Shown piece after piece: positions 25,523 through 34,150 of a stretch of 64,000 nucleotides of DNA; position 1 is the first letter of the stretch, and every line of letters begins with the position of its first letter. Under the pieces are notes generated by a model. It was not told the origin of the DNA. It saw only the letters and a program-made list of their open reading frames with translations, and made no database searches. The position numbers and the translations under genes are program-made. The stretch is taken from NCBI RefSeq assembly GCF_040396155.1, contig NZ_JBEBOY010000009.1:54579-118578 (forward strand), written 5' to 3'. The stretch comes from Tissierella praeacuta_A. Lineage in GTDB: Bacteria > Bacillota > Clostridia > Tissierellales > Tissierellaceae.

Positions 25523-27235
25523 CTATAATTCTAAATCTTTTATTTTCCGATATAGTGTTCTAAGACTAATGCCTAATTCCTCAGATGCCCTTTCTTTTCC
25601 TTGTAAATCCCAGCCATATTTATTAAGGGTATCGATAATTAAATCTTCCTCTTTTTGTGCAATTAATTCTTTAAAATCCTTTCTTCTATTGTTAGCTTTT
25701 ATAATTCTCTTGGGAAGGCTTTCAAGCTGAATAGTTTCTGTATCCTCCATATTGATTGCATATTCAATTGTATTTTCAAGTTCTCTTATATTTCCAGGCC
25801 ATGAATATGATTTCATAAGATCTAAGGTTTCCTTGGAAATACTCTTAATACTTTTCATCAATCTTCTATTATATTTATTTATAAAATGAATAGAAAGTAA
25901 ATCTATATCAGATAGCCTTTCATTTAGTGGAGGTAAATAAATTGGTATAACATTTAATCTATAGAATAAATCGTCTCTAAATTTATTTTCGCTTATCATT
26001 GATTCTAGATCCTGATTAGTTGCGGCTAATATTCTAATATCTAATGGAATATTTGTAGTACCACCTAATCGTTGAATAGTATTTTCTTGAAGTACTCGAA
26101 GTAGCTTAGACTGTAGATGAATTGGCAGTTCACCTATTTCATCTAAGAAGATAGAGCCGCCGTTGGCCATTTCAAATATACCTAATTTACCACCTTTTTT
26201 AGCACCAGTGAAAGCCCCTTCTTCATAGCCAAAAAGTTCAGATTCAAAAAGTGATTCTGGTATATTGGAGCAATTTATTGGAATAAAAGGATTATTAGCT
26301 CTATTGCCGGTATAATGAATGGCTTTTGCTATCATTTCTTTACCTGTTCCTGTATCACCAGTTATTAAAACTGATGATGAGGAATTAGCTGTTTTCTTTA
26401 TCATTAATTTGATATTTTTAATTTGATGATTATTAGAGATAATGGCATCTAAATAGTCTTTATGAATAATATTCTTTGAACTACTTTTTTCTCTTTCCAA
26501 TTTTAAAATATAAGCCAGTATCTCTCCACCTATTTTCAAAGGCTTAGAGTGTAGTATTCCTTTAAAATTTTCTGTAGCACAGTACTTTTTACCTTCCTTT
26601 ATTCCGTTAAATATCCAATTTGTAATATCCTTGGGAAACATAAGGTCTATAGTCTGAGTATATAAATCACAATAAGAAAATAAATCTTCTACACCTTTAC
26701 TCCAATGAATTAGAACTCCCTTATTATCTATAATAAGATAATTATTATCTGTTTCTTCAATAATAGATCCTATTATTTCATGGAGAATTTGAGTATATTT
26801 TTTGGAGTTTTCATTAAAAGCAAACATAGATATTAAATTTGAGATATCCTCCAACATATCTGTATAAACACGAATATTATCTTCAATCCTGTTATGTCCT
26901 TCTTGGGAAAATGATGTAAGGCTTATTACACCTATAGGATCTCCATTTAATTTTACACAAGATAAAATTTCTATAGTTGAAGGACAGTTATTAACAAATC
27001 TACAGCCAATACATGATTTCATAAGTCCCGGTTTGTTTACAATTACATTTCCTTGATTTAGAACTTCTTCAATAGATGCTGAATGTACGTTTTGACCTTT
27101 TCTTTGTAAATAGACTTGAGTGCTACTTACTAATTCTGCATTAGTATTAAATATTGCATATTCCATGTCAGTTAGGTTAGCCATTGTTGATATTATATTT
27201 GTTAAACTACCTTTTAAGTTTCTTAAATCAATCAT
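25523..27235 (-). CDS. Sigma-54-dependent activator with PocR-like Cys-rich sensor and PAS domain
   Basis: A 570-residue activator. Residues 1-150 form a sensor with Cys clusters (CIGCRFVNNCPS, ILSCVKL) like the PocR/ligand-sensing fold. Residues 160-240 look like PAS. The AAA+ domain (about 265-500) has Walker A GDTGTGKE, the sigma-54 contact loop EGAFTGAKKGG and Walker B GGSIFLDEIGEL. A Fis-type HTH (GISLRTLYRKIKDL) ends it. ATG 27235 follows AGGTGACC. It is divergent from the operon at 27458, which has a perfect-geometry sigma-54 promoter, so it almost certainly controls it. Confidence 0.9.
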   Translation of the reverse strand: MIDLRNLKGSLTNIISTMANLTDMEYAIFNTNAELVSSTQVYLQRKGQNVHSASIEEVLNQGNVIVNKPGLMKSCIGCRFVNNCPSTIEILSCVKLNGDPIGVISLTSFSQEGHNRIEDNIRVYTDMLEDISNLISMFAFNENSKKYTQILHEIIGSIIEETDNNYLIIDNKGVLIHWSKGVEDLFSYCDLYTQTIDLMFPKDITNWIFNGIKEGKKYCATENFKGILHSKPLKIGGEILAYILKLEREKSSSKNIIHKDYLDAIISNNHQIKNIKLMIKKTANSSSSVLITGDTGTGKEMIAKAIHYTGNRANNPFIPINCSNIPESLFESELFGYEEGAFTGAKKGGKLGIFEMANGGSIFLDEIGELPIHLQSKLLRVLQENTIQRLGGTTNIPLDIRILAATNQDLESMISENKFRDDLFYRLNVIPIYLPPLNERLSDIDLLSIHFINKYNRRLMKSIKSISKETLDLMKSYSWPGNIRELENTIEYAINMEDTETIQLESLPKRIIKANNRRKDFKELIAQKEEDLIIDTLNKYGWDLQGKERASEELGISLRTLYRKIKDLEL

Positions 27236-27254
27236 ATTGGTCACCTGCCATATG

Positions 27255-27290
27255 TAGCAATAAAATTGCTATATTTGTCATTAAAGACAA
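27255..27290. promoter_or_regulatory. Candidate enhancer sites of the sigma-54 activator
   Basis: Two inverted repeats side by side: TAGCAATAAAATTGCTA (27255-27271, perfect 7-3-7) and TTGTCATTAAAGACAA (27275-27290). They lie about 100-135 bp upstream of the -24/-12 promoter, the usual distance for activator binding, and just before the activator's own start. Confidence 0.55.
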
Positions 27291-27388
27291 TCTAATTATA
27301 CCACATTACTCTAATAAAATAATTGTGAAATTATTAAAAGTCTGAAAATATAGGGAATTTGATAAAAATATTTTTTTACCTAGCATTT

Positions 27389-27404
27389 TGGCATGATTAA
27401 TGCA
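27389..27404 (+). promoter_or_regulatory. Sigma-54 promoter of the P-protein-like operon
   Basis: TGGCATGATTAATGCA has the GG and GC at exact -24/-12 spacing, with one mismatch in each half to TGGCAC-N5-TTGCW. Confidence 0.85.
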
Positions 27405-27457
27405 ATATAGTCATATCAATAGGACTTAATGAAAATTATTTTACGAGGAGGAGAGTT

Positions 27458-28234
27458 ATGAATAACCCATTGAGTTTAGAAGGTAAGGTGGCAGTTATTT
27501 CAGGAGGAGCTTCTGGTATAGGACTTGGTACAGGTAAATTGTTAGCGGAATATGGTGCAAAGGTTGTATTACTTGATATTAATCAGGAAAAAGGGGATAT
27601 GGCAGCTGGAGAAATTATAGATGAAGGCAATTTTGCCATATTCAAAAGATGTGATGTAACTAATGATGAGAATTGTAAAAATACTATTGAATCTATAGAA
27701 AAGGAATTTGGAAGAATTGATATATTATTTAACAATGCAGGAGTTACTGTTAGAAAGACAGTTGTCGATTTAACAGAAAAAGAATGGGATTTTGTCATTG
27801 GTGTAGGTCTTAAAGGTACGTATTTGCTTTCCAAATATACTATACCGATTATGGCTAAAAATGGGGGAGGAAGTATAATAAACACTGGTTCAGGCTGGGG
27901 ACTAAAGGGTGGAGATAAGGCTGCTGTATATTGTGCAGTAAAAGGTGGAATTGTGAATCTAACTCGAGCTATGGCAATTGACCATGGTCCGCAAAATATT
28001 AGAGTCAATTCTATAAATCCAGGGGATACTGACACAGCAATGTTAAGAGATGAAGGAAGACAGCTTGGAGAAACGGAGATAGATGATTTTCTTGTGGAAT
28101 CAGCTAAAGGTAGACCGTTAGAAAGATTAGGTACACCACTAGATATTGCAAAAGCAGTACTATTTTTGTGCAGTGATTTATCAACTTGGATTACTGGAGC
28201 TGCCTTAGTTGTAGATGGCGGTGGAATTGCATAA
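27458..28234 (+). CDS. Short-chain dehydrogenase/reductase
   Basis: A 258-residue classical SDR. Residues 13-19 hold the cofactor motif SGGASGIG, the NNAG motif is in ILFNNAGVTV, and the catalytic Tyr-Lys pair lies in AAVYCAVKGGI (YxxxK). Asp at the end of strand 2 (VVLLDIN) suggests NAD+ preference. It closes with the usual ITGAALVVDGG. First gene of the sigma-54 operon; the ribosome site GAGGAGGAG is strong. Substrate is unknown, but its neighbours suggest it oxidises a hydroxy compound that feeds, or comes from, the P-protein-like enzyme. Confidence 0.88.
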   Translation: MNNPLSLEGKVAVISGGASGIGLGTGKLLAEYGAKVVLLDINQEKGDMAAGEIIDEGNFAIFKRCDVTNDENCKNTIESIEKEFGRIDILFNNAGVTVRKTVVDLTEKEWDFVIGVGLKGTYLLSKYTIPIMAKNGGGSIINTGSGWGLKGGDKAAVYCAVKGGIVNLTRAMAIDHGPQNIRVNSINPGDTDTAMLRDEGRQLGETEIDDFLVESAKGRPLERLGTPLDIAKAVLFLCSDLSTWITGAALVVDGGGIA

Positions 28235-28255
28235 TAAAATTTAGGAGGTAGAAGT

Positions 28256-29659
28256 ATGACAATACGTGGATTTAAAAATCATCCCTATATTCCAAATTCA
28301 GATGTAGAAGTTCAGCAAGAGATGTTAAAGGAAATAGGTTTAAAGTCCCTAGAAGACTTACATGTTGAGATACCAGAAGAATTGAAGTTAAAGAAATCTT
28401 TGAATTTGCCAAAGCCTTTTGAGTCAGAATATGAGCTAGAAAGGGGCATAGAAAAAATATTAAAGAAGAATATATCATCTAAAGAATATTTGAATTTTCT
28501 TGGAGCTGGATGCTGGCAGCATTATGTACCAGCTGTGTGTGATGAGATAAATAGTAGGTCGGAATTCTTAACTGGTTATGCTGGAGAGCCATATAATGAC
28601 CATGGTAGATTTCAGACATTATTTGAATATGAATCTTTGTTAGCTGAATTGCTTGATATGGATGTTGTAAATGTGCCAACTTTTGATTGGGGTCAGGCAG
28701 CAGCTACATCTCTTAGAATGGCTTCCAGAATTACTGAAAAGTCAGAGGCATTAGTTGTAGGGACTATAAGTATTGAGAGACTAATGATAATGAAAAATTA
28801 TTGTGATCCTGGAGTTAAAATAGTTTTAATTGACTATGATGAAGAAACTGGAAAAATGGATTTAGAAGATTTAAAGAAAAAAATCTCCAATAATACTGCA
28901 GCAATATACTTTGAAAATCCATCATACTTAGGGTTCGTTGAAGACCAAGGAGCTGAAATATCTAAAATAGCCCACGAAGCTGGAGCAATATCTGTAGTTG
29001 GTGTTGACCCAAGTAGTTTGGGAGTTATGGCACCACCATCATCATATGGGGCTGATATTATATGTGGAGATCTTCAACCTTTAGGAATGCATATGAATTA
29101 TGGTGGGGGGCAATCAGGATTTATTTCTACTAGAGATGAAGAAAAGTTTGTAATGGAATATCCATCTAGATTATTTGGTGTGGCACCAACTATTAAAGAT
29201 GGAGAATATGGATTTGGGGATATAGCATATGAAAGAACTTCTTTTGGAAATTTAAGAGAGAAAGGCAAGGAATATGTAGGTACTCAGACGGCTTTATTAG
29301 GCATTACTGCAGGAGTTTATTTATCTTTAATGGGACCTAATGGAATGGTTGAATTAGGGCAAAATATTATACAAAAATCTTTATATACAATTGAAGAATT
29401 ATCTAAAATCAAAGGTGTTAAAGGTTCTAGATTTAACAATATAAGTTTTAAAGAATTTGTAGTGGATTTTAATGATACTGGAAAAACCGTAAAGGAAATA
29501 AATAAAAAATTGTTAGAGGAAGGCATATTTGGCGGTAAGAATTTGTCTGAGGAATTTCCTAGATTAGGTCAATCTGCTTTATATTGTGTTACTGAAGTTC
29601 ATTTAAAGGAAGATATAGATGTTTTAGTAAATGCCATTAGAAAAATCATCGAAGGATAA
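28256..29659 (+). CDS. Glycine-decarboxylase-like protein, subunit 1 (GcvPA paralogue, divergent)
   Basis: A 467-residue fold-type I PLP-enzyme subunit resembling the N-terminal half of the glycine cleavage P-protein. It starts with HPYIPNSDVEVQQEMLKEIG and has LGAGCWQHYVPAVCDEINSRSEFLTGY. In authentic GcvPA the substrate loop then reads PYQPE(I/V)SQG; here it is AGEPYNDHGRFQ. The later MYDGATA region is replaced by TFDWGQAAA. So the fold is kept but the active-site lining differs, which argues for a substrate other than glycine. Operon partner of subunit 2, 22 bases after the SDR. No gcvT, gcvH or lpd is present here. Confidence 0.8.
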   Translation: MTIRGFKNHPYIPNSDVEVQQEMLKEIGLKSLEDLHVEIPEELKLKKSLNLPKPFESEYELERGIEKILKKNISSKEYLNFLGAGCWQHYVPAVCDEINSRSEFLTGYAGEPYNDHGRFQTLFEYESLLAELLDMDVVNVPTFDWGQAAATSLRMASRITEKSEALVVGTISIERLMIMKNYCDPGVKIVLIDYDEETGKMDLEDLKKKISNNTAAIYFENPSYLGFVEDQGAEISKIAHEAGAISVVGVDPSSLGVMAPPSSYGADIICGDLQPLGMHMNYGGGQSGFISTRDEEKFVMEYPSRLFGVAPTIKDGEYGFGDIAYERTSFGNLREKGKEYVGTQTALLGITAGVYLSLMGPNGMVELGQNIIQKSLYTIEELSKIKGVKGSRFNNISFKEFVVDFNDTGKTVKEINKKLLEEGIFGGKNLSEEFPRLGQSALYCVTEVHLKEDIDVLVNAIRKIIEG

Positions 29660-29680
29660 TCTATAGAAAGGATTGATTAA

Positions 29681-31243
29681 ATGAAGCGAATAAATAGAAA
29701 CTCTAGAGTTACAGACTTCCACCAAGCAAGATGGAATGAACCAATTATATTTGAGCTAAGCCGTAAAGGCGAAAGGGGAATGTTGGTTCCTAAGGCAGAA
29801 GAAGCTATTGTTAATCAAGTAGGAGATGGATTATCCAAACTTCCCTTAGGCATTAGAAGAAAAGAATTACCTAATTTACCGGAAATAAATCAAAAAAGGG
29901 TTTTAATGCATTATTTAAGGCTTTCTCAGGAAACTTTAGGTGGAGATATAAATATAGAAATTGGTCAAGGAACATGTACTGTAAAATATAATCCAAAGAT
30001 TAACGATAAAATTGCTAATACTGAAAAGATGATGGATTTACATCCTTTACAAGATGAAAGTACAGTTCAAGGTATATTAGAAATAATGTATAAAACAGAT
30101 TTAATGATGAGAGAAATCTCAGGTATGGATTATTTTAGTTTTCAGCCAGGTGGAGGCTCTCAAGCTACTATGACTATGGCCTCTATTGTTAGGATATATC
30201 ACAGATTAAGAGGAGAAGAACATAAGCGGGATGAGATAATAACTACAGTATACTCACATCCTTCTGATGCGGCAGCACCAGCTCTAAAAGGATATAAAAT
30301 AATTACAATTATGGCTGATGAAAACGGACATCCAGATTATGAAGCTTTTAAATCTGCAGTTAGTGAAAGGACGGCTGCATTTGTTGTGGCAAATCCTGAA
30401 GATACAGGTATATTTAATCCAAGGATAAAGGAATTTACGGATTTAGTGACAAGGGCTGGAGGATTAAATTGCTATGATCAAGCTAATGCCAATGGACTTT
30501 TTGGTATAGCAAGAGCTAGGGAAGCAGGATTTCATATATGCTATTTTAATCTTCACAAATCCTTTGGAACACCTCATGGCTGCGGGGGACCAGGTTCTGG
30601 TGCGGTGGGAGTTATAGAGGAGCTGAAACAATACTTACCAAAACCATTAGTAGATTATGATGGCGAAAAATATTTCCTAGATTATGATTTGAAAAATAGC
30701 ATTGGAAAAGTAAAAGCTTTTTATGGTACACCTCAAGTTGTTCTTAAAGCATATGCTTGGATAATGAGTTTAGGAGCAGAGGGGTTATATGAGGTTGCTA
30801 AGGTGGCATCTCTTAACAATTTGTATTTAATTAAAAAATTATTAGAGCATAATGGAATAACGGTTCCATATAAAATAGATACACAAAGAGTTGAGCAGGC
30901 TAGATATACTATTGAGAAAATAACTCAGGATACTGGAATCACTTCTGCTGATATATCCCGTAGAGTAATGGATTTTGGTATGCATATTTGGTCAAGTCAT
31001 CACCCTTATTATATTCCTGAGCCAATTACATTGGAGCCAACAGAATCACCTTCTAAGGAAGATTTAGATGAGTATGTAGACACGCTACATCATATATTTA
31101 AAGAAGCCTATGAAACACCAGAAATAATTCATGATGCACCGCATAATAGTACTATTCATCAAGTAGATGAATCTAGCTTAGATGACCCAGAAAAATGGTG
31201 CCCTTCTTGGAAGGTATATCTTAGAAAGACAAGAGAAGATTAA
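29681..31243 (+). CDS. Glycine-decarboxylase-like protein, subunit 2 (GcvPB paralogue)
   Basis: A 520-residue partner carrying the PLP lysine in YFNLHKSFGTPHGCGGPG (authentic P-proteins usually read LNLHKTFxxPHGGGGPG). The segments DYFSFQPGGGSQATMTMASIVRIYH and NPEDTGIFNPRIKEFTDLV correspond to GcvPB. The C-terminus has SHHPYYIPEPITLEPTESPSKEDLDEYVDTLHHI. Glycine-rich loop changes (HGCGGPG) fit the altered partner subunit. It should form an A2B2 enzyme with the gene upstream. Reaction unknown; decarboxylation or transfer on an amino acid or amino-containing compound is the most likely class. Confidence 0.82.
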   Translation: MKRINRNSRVTDFHQARWNEPIIFELSRKGERGMLVPKAEEAIVNQVGDGLSKLPLGIRRKELPNLPEINQKRVLMHYLRLSQETLGGDINIEIGQGTCTVKYNPKINDKIANTEKMMDLHPLQDESTVQGILEIMYKTDLMMREISGMDYFSFQPGGGSQATMTMASIVRIYHRLRGEEHKRDEIITTVYSHPSDAAAPALKGYKIITIMADENGHPDYEAFKSAVSERTAAFVVANPEDTGIFNPRIKEFTDLVTRAGGLNCYDQANANGLFGIARAREAGFHICYFNLHKSFGTPHGCGGPGSGAVGVIEELKQYLPKPLVDYDGEKYFLDYDLKNSIGKVKAFYGTPQVVLKAYAWIMSLGAEGLYEVAKVASLNNLYLIKKLLEHNGITVPYKIDTQRVEQARYTIEKITQDTGITSADISRRVMDFGMHIWSSHHPYYIPEPITLEPTESPSKEDLDEYVDTLHHIFKEAYETPEIIHDAPHNSTIHQVDESSLDDPEKWCPSWKVYLRKTRED

Positions 31244-31247
31244 TTAG

Positions 31248-32372
31248 ATGAGTAGTATGAAAACTATTGGATTAATTATCAATCCTATTGCTGGAATGGG
31301 TGGTAGAGTTGGACTTAAAGGGACAGATGGCAAATTAATTTTGGATATGGCAATAAAACTAGGGGCTGTAAAGGAAGCTCCTAGTAAGGCAATTAAGGCT
31401 TTGAGAAAACTTAAATCCATTAAGGAAGAATTATTGATATTAACTTCCTCTTTAGATATGGGGGAAAATCAATGTAGACTTTTGGGATTTAATTATGAAA
31501 TAGTTCATAAATCTAATCAAGAAACTAATGCTTTTGATACTTTAAAGACAGCTAAAATAATGGAAGAAAGGGGTGTTGAACTAATTATTTTTGTAGGTGG
31601 AGATGGTACTGCTAGGAATGTTTACGAGGCTGTAGGAAATAGAGTAGTTGTAATTGGTATTCCTGCTGGTGTAAAAATTCATTCTCCAGTCTATGGAAAT
31701 ACACCAGAATCAGCTGGGGAATTGGCTTTATTGTATTTGAATAATGATAATCTCTATGCAAAAGAGGAGGAAGTTGTTGATATAGATGAAGAAGCCTTTA
31801 GGAATGATGAAGTAAGAACCCAACTCTTTGGTTATCTAAAAATACCTTATAAGAAAGAATTATTACAAAATAAAAAAGCTCCTACTCCTTTGGGAGAGGA
31901 GGAAAATAAATACGCGATTGCATTAGATATCATAGACAACATGGAAAAAGATATATATTACCTAATAGGTCCGGGAACAACTACTAGGGCTATTATGGAG
32001 AAATTAGATTTGCCAAGTACTTTATTGGGAGTGGATATAGTTAAAGATAAAAAAGTAGTTAAATTGGATTGTAATGAAAAGGATATCTTAGGTATTTTAG
32101 CTGATGAAAATGGAAAGTTAATCATAACTCCAACAGGTGGTCAAGGATATCTTTTAGGAAGAGGAAACCAACAGATAAGTCCTAAGGTACTTAAAAGAAT
32201 TGGAAGGGATAATATCTTAATAATATCTACTAATTCTAAAATAATTGAATTAAAAGGAAATTCTCTCTTAATATACACAGGAGATAAGGATATGGATAGG
32301 GAATTAACAGGATATTATAGGGTTAAAGTTGGCTACAAAATGGATATTATATATAGGGTTTCAGGAGTATAA
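31248..32372 (+). CDS. ATP-NAD kinase / AcoX-type protein
   Basis: A 374-residue protein of the ATP-NAD(+) kinase superfamily, AcoX branch. The GGDGT nucleotide motif is in IIFVGGDGTARNVYEAVG, and the N-terminal strand reads GLIINPIAGMGGRVGLKGTDG. AcoX-like proteins accompany several catabolic operons and their true substrate is mostly untested. It starts 5 bases after subunit 2 and is likely co-translated. In this operon it could phosphorylate NAD or the pathway substrate; the sequence does not decide. Confidence 0.82.
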   Translation: MSSMKTIGLIINPIAGMGGRVGLKGTDGKLILDMAIKLGAVKEAPSKAIKALRKLKSIKEELLILTSSLDMGENQCRLLGFNYEIVHKSNQETNAFDTLKTAKIMEERGVELIIFVGGDGTARNVYEAVGNRVVVIGIPAGVKIHSPVYGNTPESAGELALLYLNNDNLYAKEEEVVDIDEEAFRNDEVRTQLFGYLKIPYKKELLQNKKAPTPLGEEENKYAIALDIIDNMEKDIYYLIGPGTTTRAIMEKLDLPSTLLGVDIVKDKKVVKLDCNEKDILGILADENGKLIITPTGGQGYLLGRGNQQISPKVLKRIGRDNILIISTNSKIIELKGNSLLIYTGDKDMDRELTGYYRVKVGYKMDIIYRVSGV

Positions 32373-32461
32373 ATGAAACCTTATTTTATAAAAAGATATT
32401 TCAGAAAATTGAGAAAATTGATAAACCATTAACAAACCCAATTTATCAAGGAGGTAATATT

Positions 32462-33916
32462 ATGGCGTTTATTAAATTAACACCTATATTTTTATTGGCA
32501 GGATTAATGATATCTGGTATGGATTTAGTTATGGCAGCACCTTTATCTACAATTTATGCTGGATTGGTGGCTGGATTTACTGAGAAGCATAGATATGATG
32601 AAATAATGGAAAATGGTTTTAAAGCTGTAAAGGAAATGATTCTAGTATTCTTCATTTTAATGTTTGCATATGCAGTGGCAGAAACCTTTATGGCAACGGG
32701 AGTTGGCGCATCTATTATAATCATTTCTTTAAAATTAGGAGTTACTGCTAAAACTGTGGCTGTAGTTGGATTTATAGTTACATCTCTATTATCCATAGCT
32801 ACGGGAACCTCTTGGGGAACCTTTGCATCTTGTGCACCAGTATTTTTATGGCTTAACCATATAGTAGGAGGAGATGTCTTACTTACAACAGCTGCAATAG
32901 CTGGAGGGTCATGCTTTGGGGATAATATTGGATTGATTTCAGATACAACAGTTGTGAGCTCTGGATTACAAAAAGTTAATGTAACTGATAGAGTTAGACA
33001 TCAAGGAGTTTGGTCAGCTTTAGTGTTGGTTGTATCTGGAATAGTAATATATTTAGTTAGCCTTTCAATGGGATTACCTAATACAGTAGGTAGTGCTGCT
33101 GAGGCTATTAACTCCATACCTGCTGATGTATTTGAAAGATTAGCAAAGGTTAGACCTGCGGCAGTTACATTACTAGAACAAGTGAAATCAGGGGTTCCTT
33201 ATTTTATGGTTATTCCTATGTTTATTGTAATAGCCATAGCCTTTAAAGGAGTTCCTACTATGATCTGTCTTGGTGCTGGAATTGTCTCGGCACTTATCTT
33301 TGGATTAGCTGCTGGTACAGTGGAATCTTTAAAAAGTTTTTTAGGATTAGTTCAGACTGGATTTGAATCGGCAGGAAGTTGGTCAATAGTTATGATGCTT
33401 TGGATAGGTGCCTTTGGCGGTATTATGAGTAGTATTAATGCATTTAAGCCTATATCCGATTTTGTACTTAAGATTTCTAAATCAGTTAGACAATTAATGT
33501 TCTATAACGGTGTTCTTTGCTTAATCGGCAATGCTGCTTTAGCTGATGAAATGGCACAAATAGTAACTATTGGACCAATAATAAAGGAAATGACAGATGA
33601 AAATGTAGAAGCATCAGAAGAAGATATGTATAAACTAAGATTGAGAAATTCAGCATTTTCAGATGCAATGGGAGTATTTGGATCTCAGCTAATTCCTTGG
33701 CATTGTTATATGGGATTTTATGTAGCTATATGTATGGCGGTCTATCCCTTAAAAGAAATTACAGCTTTAGATATTATGAAATATAATTATATGGCAATAA
33801 TAGCCGTAGTTTCAATGCTAGTTCTTACATTAACAGGACTTGATAGGTTCATTCCGTTATTTAAAATACCATCAGAACCTCAAGTAAGTTTAAAGAAGAA
33901 AAAACAAAAAGCATAA
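32462..33916 (+). CDS. NhaC-family Na+/H+ or substrate:Na+ antiporter
   Basis: A 484-residue membrane carrier with about 12 helices. The NhaC signature is in SCFGDNIGLISDTTVVSS, with SIATGTSWGTFASCAPVF before it. The family includes MleN, which exchanges organic acids for Na+/H+, so it could import the pathway substrate instead of serving pH control. It is the last gene of the sigma-54 operon, before the terminator at 34003-34038. Ribosome site AAGGAGG. Confidence 0.85.
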   Translation: MAFIKLTPIFLLAGLMISGMDLVMAAPLSTIYAGLVAGFTEKHRYDEIMENGFKAVKEMILVFFILMFAYAVAETFMATGVGASIIIISLKLGVTAKTVAVVGFIVTSLLSIATGTSWGTFASCAPVFLWLNHIVGGDVLLTTAAIAGGSCFGDNIGLISDTTVVSSGLQKVNVTDRVRHQGVWSALVLVVSGIVIYLVSLSMGLPNTVGSAAEAINSIPADVFERLAKVRPAAVTLLEQVKSGVPYFMVIPMFIVIAIAFKGVPTMICLGAGIVSALIFGLAAGTVESLKSFLGLVQTGFESAGSWSIVMMLWIGAFGGIMSSINAFKPISDFVLKISKSVRQLMFYNGVLCLIGNAALADEMAQIVTIGPIIKEMTDENVEASEEDMYKLRLRNSAFSDAMGVFGSQLIPWHCYMGFYVAICMAVYPLKEITALDIMKYNYMAIIAVVSMLVLTLTGLDRFIPLFKIPSEPQVSLKKKKQKA

Positions 33917-34002
33917 AATTAGCATTTAATATATTTACTTCCTTTGTTTGAAATAGGTTAAAATTCATATAGATTAATTTATATTTATATTGGGTATATT
34001 TA

Positions 34003-34038
34003 AAAGACCTCTAAAGATTAAGACCTTTAGAGGTCTTT
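34003..34038 (+). terminator. Terminator of the sigma-54 P-protein-like operon
   Basis: 14-bp perfect stem AAAGACCTCTAAAG / CTTTAGAGGTCTTT with an 8-base loop. Confidence 0.9.
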
Positions 34039-34069
34039 ATGTATAATTAGAAGTTATTATAAAATAATA

Positions 34070-34098
34070 TTGACAAAGCAGAAAGTTGATAATATAAT
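34070..34098 (+). promoter_or_regulatory. Consensus sigma-A promoter of copA
   Basis: TTGACA (34070-34075), 17 bp, TATAAT (34093-34098): a perfect promoter, as expected when a repressor provides the control. Confidence 0.9.
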
Positions 34099-34110
34099 AT
34101 AAGCGAATGC

Positions 34111-34127
34111 ACCCCCCATGGGGGAGG
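34111..34127. promoter_or_regulatory. CsoR-type operator of the copper operon
   Basis: ACCCCCCATGGGGGAGG is a G/C inverted repeat in otherwise AT-rich DNA, placed just after the -10 box. C-run/G-run palindromes of this kind are the binding sites of CsoR repressors, and csoR is the third gene of the operon. Confidence 0.8.
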
Positions 34128-34150
34128 GGATAAAACAAAGGAGTGATATA

